From Tautonia rosea (GTDB taxonomy: Bacteria; Planctomycetota; Planctomycetia; Isosphaerales; Isosphaeraceae), in assembly GCF_012958305.1 (NCBI RefSeq), contig NZ_JABBYO010000007.1, positions 124,001-188,000 of the forward strand: a DNA stretch of 64,000 nt, given 5' to 3'. This document shows positions 17,494-27,032 of this stretch, in pieces; position 1 is the stretch's first letter, and each line of letters opens with the position of its first letter. The notes beneath the pieces are model-generated. The model was not told where the DNA came from. It worked only from the letters and a program-made list of their open reading frames with translations, and did not search any database. The translations under genes were made by a program, and so were the position numbers.

Positions 17494-17784
17494 TCAGAAC
17501 AGAAGCCGGAGGCCCGAAACCTCATGCAGCCTGGCATAGATCGCCCGCACCTGATCGGCCGACTGGACCGTGATGTCCAGCGTGACCGAGACGTGCCGCC
17601 CCCCCTTGGTGAACCGGACCGAATGATCGAGCTCTCCCGGGCCGGCCAGTTCCTCCTGCACTGCGGCCACCACCCGCGCCGGGAAATCCTCGTCGGACGA
17701 TCCGATCGCCCGAATCTGGTAGCTTCCCGGAAACGGATGCACCGACTCCAGCAGATCAGCAGACGGGATATTGTTCGAAGACAT
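17494..17784 (-). CDS. DUF493 (YbeD-like) protein
   Basis: A 96-residue protein from the ATG at 17784, with AAGGAAC about 7 bases upstream. The pattern is that of the YbeD family: N-terminal FPGSYQIRAIGSSDEDFPARVV, a central strand SVRFTKGGRHVSVTLDITVQSADQV and the ending IYARLHEVSGLRLLF. The fold is ACT-like (beta-alpha-beta-beta-alpha-beta). In proteobacteria ybeD sits between dacA and lipB; here the neighbours differ and its role is unknown. It lies 123 bases downstream of the RND pump gene on the same strand and could be at the end of that transcript. Confidence 0.88.
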   Translation of the reverse strand: MSSNNIPSADLLESVHPFPGSYQIRAIGSSDEDFPARVVAAVQEELAGPGELDHSVRFTKGGRHVSVTLDITVQSADQVRAIYARLHEVSGLRLLF

Positions 17785-17907
17785 CAGTGTTCCTTGATTC
17801 AAGGTGAGGCGTCGGACAGTTCCTCTTCATTGTTTCGCGACGCCACCCCCTCGGCAAGTCCAGGCCCGGTGTCCGAGCGGCGGAAGCACCGGGCCATCAG
17901 ACGCGAC

Positions 17908-20900
17908 TCAGGCCCCCGGAGCGCGGGTTGGATCGTCGGGCGAGGCGTGCACCGGCTCTCGGGCCGGGGCCGCCCCCGACCGTTGCGACGGCGTATGGCT
18001 GGCCTCGTCGTCCAGGTCCACCGACAGGGGAATCTCGTCCTCCAGGTGGTGATCCTCGCTGATCGAATGGCCAAGCCAGTCAAGCACATCCGCATAGATC
18101 GCGTACAGGCAGGGGACCAGCATCAGGACCACCATCGTACCGAAGGCCAGCCCAAACGCCAGACTTGTCGCCATGGGGATCAACACTTGAACTTGCAAGC
18201 TTTTCTCGGTCAACAGCGGCAGCAATGCCGCCACCGTCGTAAGGCTGGTCAGCAAGACCGGGCGGAACCGGTCCTTGCCCGCCTCGCGCAGGGCCACCCG
18301 AATCGGCTTGCCCGCGGCCACGTTGTTGTTGATGAAGTCGATCAACACAATCGAGTCGTTGATGATCACGCCCGAGAGTGCCACCAGCCCGAAGAAGCTG
18401 AACAGGGTCAGCGGCAGGCCCATCAAGAGGTGGCCCCAGATTGCCCCAACCAGACCGAAGGGAACAATCATGAGAATGAAAACCGGTTGCAGATACGACC
18501 GAAACTGCGTGGTCAAGAGCACGAACATGGCGAACAGGGCGATCACGAAGCCCACCACCAGGCTGCCAAACGACTCCTGCGTCTCCTGCTCCTGTCCTTC
18601 CCACCGAACCGTGACACCGGGGAACAGTTCCAAAAGCTCAGGAATGAACGTTTGTTGAAGATCCTGGGTAATCTCCCGGGCGTTGGCCACGGCCGAGTCG
18701 AGGTCGGCCGTCACGGTGATCGACCGTTGCTGATCGATCCGGTTGATTGCCGAGTAGCCCCGCTCAACCGTCACCGAGGCCAGTTCGTCCAGCGGAACCT
18801 CGCCCGCCTCGGGGGTCCGGATCCGAATCTCCCTCAGGTTGGCCAGGCTTTCGCGCTGCTCCGGGGGGTTCCGGACCATCAGCTTCACCTCGTGCCGACC
18901 ACGTTGCAGCCGCATCACCTCCTCGCCGTAGAAGGCCGATCGAACCGTCAGGGCCAGGGCGTTCGTGTCGATCCCCAGGGCCTCGGCCGAGGGCTTCACC
19001 CGGAGCTGGATCTCCGGCTTCCCCGGCTTACTGTTGTCGGCAATGTCAAACACACCTTCATACGTCCCCAGGCGTTCCTTGCAGCGTTCGGCCAGGGTTT
19101 CGAGGGCGTCCATGTCCTCGCCTACGAGCTGGAACTCGATCGGCTTGCCTCCGGGGCCGGTGTTGCCGGCGCTGAACTTGGCCTCGTCGAAGCCGTGGAC
19201 CCGCTTCAGCGAGGCGTCTCGCCAGCGGTTGACCAACTCGAAGCTGCTGATCGGCCGTTCCTCACCGCCGACCATCTCGGCGAAGACCATGCCCATGTTC
19301 GAGCCACTGCTCGACATCGAGGCTCCTGGTCCTCCTCCTCCGGTCTCCACATAGCCGATCGATCGACTGATGGCGCGGATCGGTGGCTGGCCGGATTCCT
19401 CGGCGATCTCGGTATGAAGCCGCTCGATCTCCTCGGCCATGCGTTGGGTCGCCTCGTCCACCACGCTCGCCGGGGTTCCGGCCGGGTAGGTCACCGTGGC
19501 CGTGATGTAGTTCGAATCGAAATCCGGGAAGACCACGAACGGCACCTTGCCACTCGCCACCAGGCCGAACGAGCCAACCAGGATCGCCAGCATTGCCGAG
19601 AGGAACACGACCGGAAAGCGGAGGAAGAACCGCAACGACGGCTCATACGTGCGTTCGATCACCCACTTCAAGGCCCGATCGACGGACGACCGCACCCCGT
19701 GATAGGCCGAGATTACCGGGTTTTCCAGCCGCATCGCTCGCGTTTCGGCCCGCCGACTGCGGAAGGCCCGCACCAGCCAGATCCAGGCAAAGAGCGGAGT
19801 CAAGAGCCAGACGACCACCCGGCCGATGACTCCCAGAATCGGCGCCCGACGGTGCGAAAGGTGATTCGGCAAGATCAACAAGCTCTCACCCAACGATCCC
19901 AGCAGCATCGAGCAGACGACGATCGGCATGATGAAGATCACCTTGCCCAGCACCCCCGCCACGAAAAACATGGGCATGAAGGCAAAGATCGTCGTCGTCA
20001 CCGAGGCCATGACCGGACCCGAGACCTCAATGGTGCCGTCGATGGCCGATCGGACCGGAGACTTGCCCATCTCGCGATGGCGGTAGATGTTTTCACCCAC
20101 CACGATGGCATCGTCGACCACGATCCCCAGCGCCATGAGGAACGCGAAGGTCGAGATCATGTTCAGCGTCACGCCGGTTCCGGCCATGACGATGAAGGCG
20201 AAGCCGATCGACACCGGAATCCCGAGCGCCACCCAGAGGGCCAGGCGAATCTCCAGGAACAGGGCCAGCACAATGAAGACCAGGGCCAGCCCTTGCAGGG
20301 CATTGCTCGTCAGGGTATCCAGACGCTCCGAGACGAGAATCGACTGATCGTCGAAGACCTCGGCCCGGTAGCCCGAGGGAAGCGTCAGATCGGCCACATA
20401 CTTGCGAACGTCGGTGACGACCTCGATCAGGTCCTCGGTGCGGGTCTTCTGGACCATCATCACGATCGACGGCTGCTCTCCCTCGAAGGCCGGTGCCACA
20501 TCCGGGTCGGCCAGGGGGGAGGGGAACCGCATCCAGCTTCGCTGAGCCGTATCGGTGAAGCCGTCGTGCACGGTCCCCAGATCCTTGACCCGCAAGACGG
20601 CGCCATCGGTTCGGCTCAGAAGGGGAAGCTCGGCGATCTCGTCGCCCGTCAACCGCTTGTTCTTGCCCCGGACGAGGAATTCGGACGACGGGGACCGGAT
20701 TTCCCCAGCCGGCAACTCGATATTTTCCTGGCGAATGACCAGGCCGACCTGCTGAAGCGACAGGTTGTGCCGCCTCAAGGTTTCTTCAGGGATTTCAACG
20801 TCGATCTGATAATCGCGGACCGCAAGCATCTCGACCAGCGAGACCGACGGCAGGTCGAGCAGCTCGGTTCGGATCCGCTCGGCAAGATCGCGAAGTTGAA

Positions 20901-21399
20901 GATCCTCTCGAAGCCGCCAGGCACGCTGCCCCTCGGCGTCGAGTCCTTCGGGCATCGGCGCTCCGCCGAACAGGGCGACCCGGATCGCCGGCTGGCGGAA
21001 GGCCAGCAGCTTGACGTCCGGGTCCTCGGCCAGGAGCGGGAAGCTGGGGATCTGGTCCACCTCCGAGCGGATCTCGTTCAAGACCCGCTGGGGATCACGG
21101 ATGTTGCCGTACATCTCAGCAACCACCGTCCCCACGCCCTCGGCGGCGGTGGAGGTGATCTTCTTGATGCCGTCGACCGCCCGGATCGCTTCCTCGATCT
21201 TCTGGCAAATCCCCTCTTCAACCTCGGCCGGACTCGCGCCGGGGTAGGGGACCGTGATGGTCACGATCTCCAACTGGAATTCGGGGAACAGCTCTTTCTT
21301 CAGGCCCAGGAGCGACAGCACCCCCACCAGGATGGCGGCCACCATGATCGTGTTGACGGCCGGCCCGTTTCGGACGACCCATTGAATGATCCCACTCAC
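17908..21399 (-). CDS. RND-family efflux permease (AcrB-like)
   Basis: A 1163-residue inner-membrane pump, slightly longer than the usual 1030-1050. The start chosen is the GTG at 21399, with AAGGAG 8 bases upstream; the N-terminus is then SGIIQWVVRNGPAVNTIMVA, the normal first helix. Two repeated halves each have a first helix, a large periplasmic porter loop and five more helices. The proton-relay motif GIVVDDAIVVGENIYRHRE lies in the fourth helix of the first half. The porter start PYPGASPAEVEEGICQKIEEAI is typical. The C-terminal 50 residues are an acidic, Pro-rich cytosolic tail. It follows the membrane-fusion gene and should work with it and a TolC-type channel; substrate unknown. Confidence 0.95.
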   Translation of the reverse strand: MSGIIQWVVRNGPAVNTIMVAAILVGVLSLLGLKKELFPEFQLEIVTITVPYPGASPAEVEEGICQKIEEAIRAVDGIKKITSTAAEGVGTVVAEMYGNIRDPQRVLNEIRSEVDQIPSFPLLAEDPDVKLLAFRQPAIRVALFGGAPMPEGLDAEGQRAWRLREDLQLRDLAERIRTELLDLPSVSLVEMLAVRDYQIDVEIPEETLRRHNLSLQQVGLVIRQENIELPAGEIRSPSSEFLVRGKNKRLTGDEIAELPLLSRTDGAVLRVKDLGTVHDGFTDTAQRSWMRFPSPLADPDVAPAFEGEQPSIVMMVQKTRTEDLIEVVTDVRKYVADLTLPSGYRAEVFDDQSILVSERLDTLTSNALQGLALVFIVLALFLEIRLALWVALGIPVSIGFAFIVMAGTGVTLNMISTFAFLMALGIVVDDAIVVGENIYRHREMGKSPVRSAIDGTIEVSGPVMASVTTTIFAFMPMFFVAGVLGKVIFIMPIVVCSMLLGSLGESLLILPNHLSHRRAPILGVIGRVVVWLLTPLFAWIWLVRAFRSRRAETRAMRLENPVISAYHGVRSSVDRALKWVIERTYEPSLRFFLRFPVVFLSAMLAILVGSFGLVASGKVPFVVFPDFDSNYITATVTYPAGTPASVVDEATQRMAEEIERLHTEIAEESGQPPIRAISRSIGYVETGGGGPGASMSSSGSNMGMVFAEMVGGEERPISSFELVNRWRDASLKRVHGFDEAKFSAGNTGPGGKPIEFQLVGEDMDALETLAERCKERLGTYEGVFDIADNSKPGKPEIQLRVKPSAEALGIDTNALALTVRSAFYGEEVMRLQRGRHEVKLMVRNPPEQRESLANLREIRIRTPEAGEVPLDELASVTVERGYSAINRIDQQRSITVTADLDSAVANAREITQDLQQTFIPELLELFPGVTVRWEGQEQETQESFGSLVVGFVIALFAMFVLLTTQFRSYLQPVFILMIVPFGLVGAIWGHLLMGLPLTLFSFFGLVALSGVIINDSIVLIDFINNNVAAGKPIRVALREAGKDRFRPVLLTSLTTVAALLPLLTEKSLQVQVLIPMATSLAFGLAFGTMVVLMLVPCLYAIYADVLDWLGHSISEDHHLEDEIPLSVDLDDEASHTPSQRSGAAPAREPVHASPDDPTRAPGA

Positions 21400-21588
21400 G
21401 AAAAGGGCTCCTTGGCAGGCGGGGGGAACGAAGGCACTGGCACGCCGAGGCACGGGCCGACGATCGTCAGCCGATGCGCCAATCATCACGAATGTCAGGG
21501 GAACTCGAACCGAAGCAACGCGGACCGATTGGTCGGTGCAAGGACGGGGCGAGGCCGCAGGCCGGGCGCCCCTCGCGTCAAGATTGGG

Positions 21589-22944
21589 TTATCGTGGTCG
21601 AGCAGCCGAAGTCGAGGCGACGGTCTCGTCGGGGACGCTGGGGGCCGAAGGATCGACGATGGCCACCTCCATGCCTGCGACGGGGGAATCGAGCGGAGAG
21701 ATCACCAGCGGGGCACCGACCGGAATCGGGTCGCCGGGGCCGTCTCCTCGGATCACGACCACCTCGTCCAGGACCCGGACCGGATCCACCCGTCGGATCT
21801 CCAGTCGGCCGTCGTTCACAAGCCAGATCTCATTGTTTGGCCGGAAGGCAGCCCGGGGGATCGAGAGCAAGGGCACCCGCGTTTCGGTGCCAAACAGCGT
21901 GACGGAGACGAACATGCCGCGCCTCAGGCCGGCCGGGTTCGGGACCTCGACCCGACACGGAACGGTGCGGGTTCGTTCGTCGATGCCACCCCCTTCGAAC
22001 CGAGAGAGCACCCCGGCCCAGTCGGTCGAGCGGCCGGCCAGGGTCCGAGAGACGATCGCTCGGGCTCGGGGGATGGCGTACGGGTCGTCGTTGGCCAGGG
22101 TCATCGGATCGTCGCCGCCAGCCAGCCAGAACAGGTCTTCCAGGCGAAGGCTGCAACGGACCTCCATCGTGGCACTGTCCTCAATCGTGACCAGGACCTC
22201 GCCCGGCCGGGCGTAGGCATCACGTTCGACGCGGACCTCGACGATTCGTCCGTCGATGGGAGCGGTGATCGTGGCTCGTTCCAGGTCGTAGGCAACCTGG
22301 TCGAGCTGGGCCTCGATCCGACGCATCTGGGCTTCCAGGCGGGCTCGTCGGCTGGAATAGGTGCGGCGATCGTTTTGCAACCGCTGCAAATTCTGGCGGG
22401 CGGTGAGCATCTGGGCATCGGCCGCATCACGCTCGGAGGCCGACGAGGCGCTGCGGGCGATCAACTGCTCGACCCGGATCTGCTCACGACGCCGAAGCTC
22501 GACTTCCTGCTCGGCCAGGGTGACCAGTTCCTCGGTGTTCTCGATTTCGATGTCGAGCTGTTCAAGGTCGGCGGCCACCTGGGCCAGCTCGGCCTCGAAC
22601 GAGGCGCGCTGGATTTCGAGCGGCCGGGGGTCGAGCCGCAGGAGCAAGTCGCCGGCCTTGACCGATCGTCCGGCCCAGCAGGCCTCGGTGCGCTCGACGA
22701 CCCTTCCCTGGACCTCGGCCGAAAGGGTGATCTCGCGCTTCGGGATGATCGTGCCGTTGACCTCGATGCCGAGGCCTTCATTCGAAGCATCGGTGGTCGG
22801 AACGACCTCGACCCGAGGCAGCTCCCGACCGCGTTCAACGCGCTGGGGAGGCTCCTTGGAGGCAACCAGGCCGGCAAAGACACCGACCCCGCCACCCAGG
22901 AGCAGGGCCGGCAGCAGCACGTTGCGGAAGAGCTTGGCCATCAT
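21589..22944 (-). CDS. RND efflux periplasmic adaptor (membrane-fusion protein)
   Basis: A 451-residue protein with an N-terminal membrane anchor (FRNVLLPALLLGGGVGVFAGLVA). The first lipoyl half is IIPKREITLSAEVQGRV. A long coiled-coil hairpin follows at about 115-225 (ELAQVAADLEQLDIEIENTEEL, RLEAQMRRIEAQLDQV), then the second lipoyl half ITAPIDGRIVEVRVERDAYARPGE and beta-barrel and membrane-proximal domains. Such adaptors link the RND pump with the outer-membrane channel. Its start overlaps the stop of the marR gene by four bases (ATGA type), so translation is coupled. The RND gene starts 189 bases further on. Confidence 0.93.
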   Translation of the reverse strand: MMAKLFRNVLLPALLLGGGVGVFAGLVASKEPPQRVERGRELPRVEVVPTTDASNEGLGIEVNGTIIPKREITLSAEVQGRVVERTEACWAGRSVKAGDLLLRLDPRPLEIQRASFEAELAQVAADLEQLDIEIENTEELVTLAEQEVELRRREQIRVEQLIARSASSASERDAADAQMLTARQNLQRLQNDRRTYSSRRARLEAQMRRIEAQLDQVAYDLERATITAPIDGRIVEVRVERDAYARPGEVLVTIEDSATMEVRCSLRLEDLFWLAGGDDPMTLANDDPYAIPRARAIVSRTLAGRSTDWAGVLSRFEGGGIDERTRTVPCRVEVPNPAGLRRGMFVSVTLFGTETRVPLLSIPRAAFRPNNEIWLVNDGRLEIRRVDPVRVLDEVVVIRGDGPGDPIPVGAPLVISPLDSPVAGMEVAIVDPSAPSVPDETVASTSAARPR

Positions 22945-23525
22945 CGAGATCGTCCTTCGCTGCCGCTCGGCAAGGCTTCGGATCGGCCCGTCGCCTCGCC
23001 AGCCCGGCCGCTGACCTTGATATTAATGTGCTCGAAGCCGGACCACGCGCCCGGATCGATAATGCGTTGGAGCATGGATTTGAGCTGCAATCTCTCCTGT
23101 TCGGAGAGCGGTGCCAGAACCTCGTTTTCCACGCCTTCCACGGTGTCATTCGCCCGTCGGAACAGATCCTGGCCCGATTCCGTGAGGTGGATGCGGTGGG
23201 CCCGTCGGTCGACCGGATCGGGCTGGCGCTGGACCAGATCCCGACGCTCCATTTCATCCAGCAATCCGACCATCGAGGTGCGATCGATACAGATCGACTC
23301 TCCCAGCCGCTGCTGGGCCACCGGGCCGAAGTGGTAGATCATGGCGAGGACCTGGACGTGCTTGAGCTGCACGCCCATGGGCTCCAGCTCCTCCTCGAAC
23401 CGCGATCGGAGCCGGTGGGCAGCCATCGCCAGCAAGAAGCCGTATCGCTCCCGGGCCGATGTTTGCCGCGGATCGAGAGCGAGTCGCTCCTCAGTCGTGC
23501 CCAGTTCCTCGGTCCGATCGTTCAT
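22941..23525 (-). CDS. MarR-family transcriptional regulator
   Basis: A 194-residue protein. A winged helix-turn-helix is clear: KHVQVLAMIYHFGPVAQQRLGE, recognition helix CIDRTSMVGLLDEMERRDLV, and the wing QRQPDPVDRRAHRIHLTESG with the family's D-R-R motif. The N-terminal 30 residues and the C-terminal 40 residues extend beyond the 140-residue core. As first gene of the marR-MFP-RND operon it is the likely local regulator, usually a repressor released by a drug-like ligand. No ligand can be inferred from sequence. Confidence 0.93.
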   Translation of the reverse strand: MNDRTEELGTTEERLALDPRQTSARERYGFLLAMAAHRLRSRFEEELEPMGVQLKHVQVLAMIYHFGPVAQQRLGESICIDRTSMVGLLDEMERRDLVQRQPDPVDRRAHRIHLTESGQDLFRRANDTVEGVENEVLAPLSEQERLQLKSMLQRIIDPGAWSGFEHINIKVSGRAGEATGRSEALPSGSEGRSR

Positions 23526-23835
23526 TGTGCTCCGATTGCAAGAGGGTCGCAGGCCGCCAAAAGTTCGCTGGTTTTCCCAGAATGTCTGAACGGTGGGGTC
23601 GAGAAGATCTTCAGTGGCGGCAACCGTCAGAAATGAGGATCGTCAGTCTTCCTGATAGTTTCTAGCCAAAACGGATTGCTCGTCAAGACAAATCGAGAGA
23701 AATGTATTCGGGGAGCGTGAGTGGGCAAGGGGAGCGTTGGGGTTGCTTCCGATCGGAGCCGGGGTCTGGTAGGGTATCGGGCCGTTGGGTGGACGAGCAT
23801 CTTGACTTGAACCGCGAGCGCGAGAGGCGAGAACG
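23526..23835. other. Divergent intergenic region between marR operon and dehydrogenase gene
   Basis: This 310-base gap must hold the control region for the marR operon. It contains the perfect palindrome GAAGATCTTC at 23603-23612, a possible but short operator half, and a promoter candidate at 23659-23686. No coding frame was found. Confidence 0.5.
23659..23686 (-). promoter_or_regulatory. Candidate promoter for the marR-MFP-RND operon
   Basis: On the minus strand TTGACG (23686-23681) and TAGAAA (23664-23659) are 16 bases apart, close to a sigma-70 promoter. It would give a leader of about 125 bases that includes the palindrome at 23603-23612. The -10 match is modest. Confidence 0.35.
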
Positions 23836-24753
23836 ATGGCTCTGGAGATCGCACCGGGCAAGACGACGATTGGATGGATCGGCACGGGGGTGATGGGGTC
23901 CTCGATGTGCGGGCACCTGATGAGTGCTGGGTACAAGGCGACCGTGTACAACCGGACGAAGGCCAAGTGCGCTCCGCTGGTGGAGAAGGGGGCGACCGAG
24001 GCGAGCACGCCGAAGGAGGTGGCAGCGGCCTCGGACGTGATCTTCACGATCGTCGGGTATCCGAAGGATGTGCGGGAAGTGATTCTGGGCGATTCGGGGG
24101 TGCTGGCCGGGGCGAAGCCGGGGAGCATCCTCGTCGATATGACGACCAGCGAGCCGAAGCTGGCCGAGGAGATCTTTGAAGCGGCGAAGGCCAAGGGGGT
24201 CCACGCGATCGACGCGCCGGTCTCGGGTGGCGACGTGGGGGCGAAGGAGGCGCGCCTGTCGATCATGATCGGCGGCGAGGAGGAGGCGGTGGCGACGGTC
24301 AAGCCCCTGTTTGAGATCATGGGCAAGACCATCGTGCATCAAGGCGGGCCGGGGGCCGGCCAGCACACGAAGATGGTCAATCAGATCCTCATCTCGACCG
24401 GGATGATCGGCGTGTGTGAGGCCTTGCTGTATGGCCACAAGGCGGGCCTGGACCTGGAGACGGTGCTTCAGAGCGTCGGCTCGGGGGCGGCGGGGTCGTG
24501 GAGCCTGAACAACCTGGGGCCAAGGATCATCAAGGGGAACTTTGATCCGGGCTTCTTTGTCGAGCACTTCATCAAAGACATGGGGATCGCCCTGGCCGAA
24601 TCGCGCCGGATGGGCCTGTCGATGCCGGGCCTCGCCCTGGCCGAGCAGCTTTATCAGGCCGTGGCCGCGCAGGGGTACGCCCGGAATGGGACGCAAGCGT
24701 TGATGCTGGCCCTGGCGAAGCTGTCGAACGTGGACTGGACGGCGAAGGGTTGA
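23836..24753 (+). CDS. NAD(P)-dependent beta-hydroxyacid dehydrogenase (HIBADH family)
   Basis: A 305-residue protein with GAGAGG upstream of the ATG. The Rossmann motif is [21 protein letters not shown] (about 14-33). The substrate motif is [19 protein letters not shown], and the catalytic lysine lies in [12 protein letters not shown] (about residue 178), as in 3-hydroxyisobutyrate, tartronate semialdehyde and GLYR-type succinic semialdehyde reductases. It catalyses reversible oxidation of a beta-hydroxyacid to a semialdehyde; the acid cannot be named from this sequence. The gene appears to be monocistronic, with the marR operon diverging upstream and a convergent gene downstream. Confidence 0.92.
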   Translation: MALEIAPGKTTIGWIGTGVMGSSMCGHLMSAGYKATVYNRTKAKCAPLVEKGATEASTPKEVAAASDVIFTIVGYPKDVREVILGDSGVLAGAKPGSILVDMTTSEPKLAEEIFEAAKAKGVHAIDAPVSGGDVGAKEARLSIMIGGEEEAVATVKPLFEIMGKTIVHQGGPGAGQHTKMVNQILISTGMIGVCEALLYGHKAGLDLETVLQSVGSGAAGSWSLNNLGPRIIKGNFDPGFFVEHFIKDMGIALAESRRMGLSMPGLALAEQLYQAVAAQGYARNGTQALMLALAKLSNVDWTAKG

Positions 24754-24866
24754 ACCGGGCGCTTCCGGGGACCAATCCGTCGGTGGGCCTGGAGTTGGAA
24801 TGATTCCGGGCCGTGCCGGCGTGAACCCAGATGGCTCACGACCGGGATCGGCTCTCGGTCGGAGGG

Positions 24867-24885
24867 GGCTCGAAGGGATCGAGCC
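24867..24885. terminator. Candidate bidirectional terminator hairpin
   Basis: GGCTCGA (24867-24873), loop AGGGA, TCGAGCC (24879-24885). It lies between the convergent dehydrogenase and alkyltransferase-like genes, five bases from the latter's stop. There is no T run, so strength is uncertain. Confidence 0.4.
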
Positions 24886-24890
24886 GCGCT

Positions 24891-25226
24891 TCAGTCTTTG
24901 GGAGACCAGAAGAGGCGGTCGAATCCCTCGACCTTGTGCCTTGGACCGAACCGAAGGCCCTCGGCGCGGAGGCGATCGAGCTGCTCGCGTCCCCTTGTCT
25001 CAAATCGGGTTTTGCTGATGGTTCCGCCGTCGGCCAGGACGCGATACCAGGGGATGGCGTCCTGCTCGTCGTCGGTGAGGGTGGCGAGGATGTAGGCGAC
25101 GTGCCTTGCCATGACGTCGAGATGCCGGCCGATGGCCGCGAAAGTCGTGACCCGACCCTCCGGAATCGACCCGACAATCGCAAGCACGTCGTTCTTGATC
25201 CGCATGAACGCGGGGGATCGCGGCAT
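24891..25226 (-). CDS. Alkyltransferase-like protein (ATL, MGMT-fold, Cys replaced by Trp)
   Basis: A 111-residue protein from the ATG at 25226, with GGGGAG about 10 bases upstream. It is the DNA-binding domain of O6-alkylguanine-DNA alkyltransferase: RIKNDVLAIVGSIPEGRVTTFAAIGRHL, and MARHVAYILATL with the likely arginine finger. Where active enzymes have PCHRV, it has PWYRV (W60), so it cannot accept the alkyl group. ATL proteins of this kind bind O6-alkylguanine, flip it out and pass the lesion to nucleotide excision repair. It lies 66 bases downstream of lnt on the same strand and may be co-transcribed with it. Confidence 0.92.
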   Translation of the reverse strand: MPRSPAFMRIKNDVLAIVGSIPEGRVTTFAAIGRHLDVMARHVAYILATLTDDEQDAIPWYRVLADGGTISKTRFETRGREQLDRLRAEGLRFGPRHKVEGFDRLFWSPKD

Positions 25227-25292
25227 TGGGAGACTCCCCTTGGACCGCTCGGACGACCAGATCACCTGTCTGAAAATCAAGTCAAGACAAAT

Positions 25293-27032
25293 TCACTTCT
25301 TGGTGTTATGTCGAATGAGGAGCGATCGGCCGGCGGCGATCGGAAGGGACGCAAGGCAGAGCCCGAGGCAGGCGGTAGGGAGCCAGTCGCCGGTCTTCAT
25401 GTAAACACTGGTGCGAGGATCGAGAGGGACCTCGACGGTGAGGACCCCTTCGGCAGCGTTCGGAAGGGAGTCGCGGGAGGGGGGATCGAGCGAGGCGAGG
25501 ACGGTGCCGTTGCCGTCGATGAGGGCGGAGGTGCCGGTGTTGACGCTCCGGGCGACGGGCATCCGCAGCTCGACGGCGCGGAGGATGCTGCTGGCCAGGT
25601 GGAGCTGGTGGGCGGCGGTGCCGCGGAACCAGCCGTCGTTGGAGAGGTTCAGGAGGATGTCGGTCGGGTGGCCGTTGGGGGCAGCGGCAAGGCGTCGAGC
25701 GACATGGGGGACGCTGTCCTCGAAGCAAATGGGGGTGCCGAGCCGCCAGGGGCCAAGGCTGAGGGTCGAGGGTTTGAGGCCGGGGTCGAGGCTGGGCATG
25801 TGGTCGGCGCTGAAGGGGGTGAGCGCCAGGACCCAGGGGATGGTTTTGACCCAGGGGATGTACTCGCCAAACGGGACAAGATGGATCTTGTGATAGGTCT
25901 GGGTCTGGGTGGTCCCTGGTTGGAGCAACAGGGCCGTATTGTAGTGGGCGAGACCGCCGGGTCGGAAGAAATAGGAGTTGATGCCCACGATCAAGGGGGT
26001 GTTGATGCGGTTGGACCATTCGTGGAGCATCGTGCGGACCTCGCCGCCGACCTCGGCCCAGCGGTCGGGGTCGGAGCCGGGGGAGTAGCGGGCGAGCTGA
26101 GCGTGGTATTCGGGTTTGGGAAGTGAGGGGTCGATGTCGATCCAGCCGTAGGGGAACATGGTTTCGGGCAGGACGATCAGGTCGGGCTGCTCGGTCGTGG
26201 CCTGGCCGACGAGGCGGGCGAAACGGGCAAGGACCTCGGCCGGGTCGGGTCCACCGCCGAAGACCTGCGGGATGTCGGACTGGATGAGGGCGAGCTTGGG
26301 GCCGGGCTGAAAGTCGGCCTGATCGCGTCGGACGCTGCCGTAGATGAGGCTGCCGCCGAGGGCAACGACAACCAGGGCCGTACGAATCACCTGCCCGATG
26401 GCGGGGCGGCGGCCCGAGGGGGTTTGGACCCATCGAGGGCGTTCGATCAGTTCGAGAAGCCAGGCGTTGACGAGCATGACCAGGAGGCTGAGGCCCCAGG
26501 CTCCGGTGAGGTCGGCGACCTGAATCAAAGGGGTGAGCGAGGCGGTGCTGTGGCTAAGGAAGAACCACTGGAAGCCGTTGAGCGGATAGAGACCACGAAC
26601 GAATTCGACCGCGATCCAGGCGGCCGGGGCGGAGAGCATCAAGGGGATGCCAAGCCGACGGACCATCACCCGCATGAGGCCGATGGTGACCGGCCACCAG
26701 AGGGAAAGGACCAGGGCCAGGGCAAGCCAGCCGGGCCAGGCCGATTCGTCGGAGGCGCGGACCCACTCGACGGCGAGGAGCCAGAAGGTCAGGCCGCCGA
26801 CCCAGGAGCCGAGGTAGACCGATTTGGCCGGGCGATCGGAACGGACGAGCCGGAGGACGGGGACGAGGGCGACCCAGGCGAGCCACCAGGCGGCGGTCGG
26901 CTCGAAGGCGAGGGCCATCAGGAGGCCGGAGAGGCCCCCGAGCAGGCTTGGATGCGGGTCGAAACGTGCGTTGGCCGATCGAGGCGCCGGGACGGTTTGG
27001 GACGCGGGTTCGGCGGCGGTCGGCTGCGACAT
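25293..27032 (-). CDS. lnt: Apolipoprotein N-acyltransferase
   Basis: A 579-residue inner-membrane enzyme that adds the third acyl chain to the N-terminal cysteine of lipoproteins. About seven hydrophobic helices occupy the first 240 residues (GGLSGLLMALAFEPTAAWWL, LLVMLVNAWLLELI). The nitrilase-type domain follows with the catalytic triad: Glu in VLPETMFPYGW, Lys in TYHKIHLVPFGEYIPW and Cys in PICFEDSVPHV. A last helix (ACLGLCLASLPIAAG) closes the protein. Length is slightly above the 510-540 usual, mainly from a longer N-terminus. It fits the diderm envelope also implied by lpxD and lpxI. Confidence 0.95.
   Translation of the reverse strand: MSQPTAAEPASQTVPAPRSANARFDPHPSLLGGLSGLLMALAFEPTAAWWLAWVALVPVLRLVRSDRPAKSVYLGSWVGGLTFWLLAVEWVRASDESAWPGWLALALVLSLWWPVTIGLMRVMVRRLGIPLMLSAPAAWIAVEFVRGLYPLNGFQWFFLSHSTASLTPLIQVADLTGAWGLSLLVMLVNAWLLELIERPRWVQTPSGRRPAIGQVIRTALVVVALGGSLIYGSVRRDQADFQPGPKLALIQSDIPQVFGGGPDPAEVLARFARLVGQATTEQPDLIVLPETMFPYGWIDIDPSLPKPEYHAQLARYSPGSDPDRWAEVGGEVRTMLHEWSNRINTPLIVGINSYFFRPGGLAHYNTALLLQPGTTQTQTYHKIHLVPFGEYIPWVKTIPWVLALTPFSADHMPSLDPGLKPSTLSLGPWRLGTPICFEDSVPHVARRLAAAPNGHPTDILLNLSNDGWFRGTAAHQLHLASSILRAVELRMPVARSVNTGTSALIDGNGTVLASLDPPSRDSLPNAAEGVLTVEVPLDPRTSVYMKTGDWLPTACLGLCLASLPIAAGRSLLIRHNTKK

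Noticed and set aside
17524-23337. A 1937-codon open frame on the plus strand
   Set aside because: It runs opposite to the marR, MFP, RND and DUF493 genes, is rich in Arg, His, Gln and Asp as expected for the complement of GC-rich codons, and matches no domain. It is a shadow of the real minus-strand genes.
23603-23612. GAAGATCTTC as the MarR operator
   Set aside because: It is a perfect palindrome but only ten bases and lies about 80 bases before the start; MarR sites are usually longer. It is noted in the intergenic entry without a firm call.
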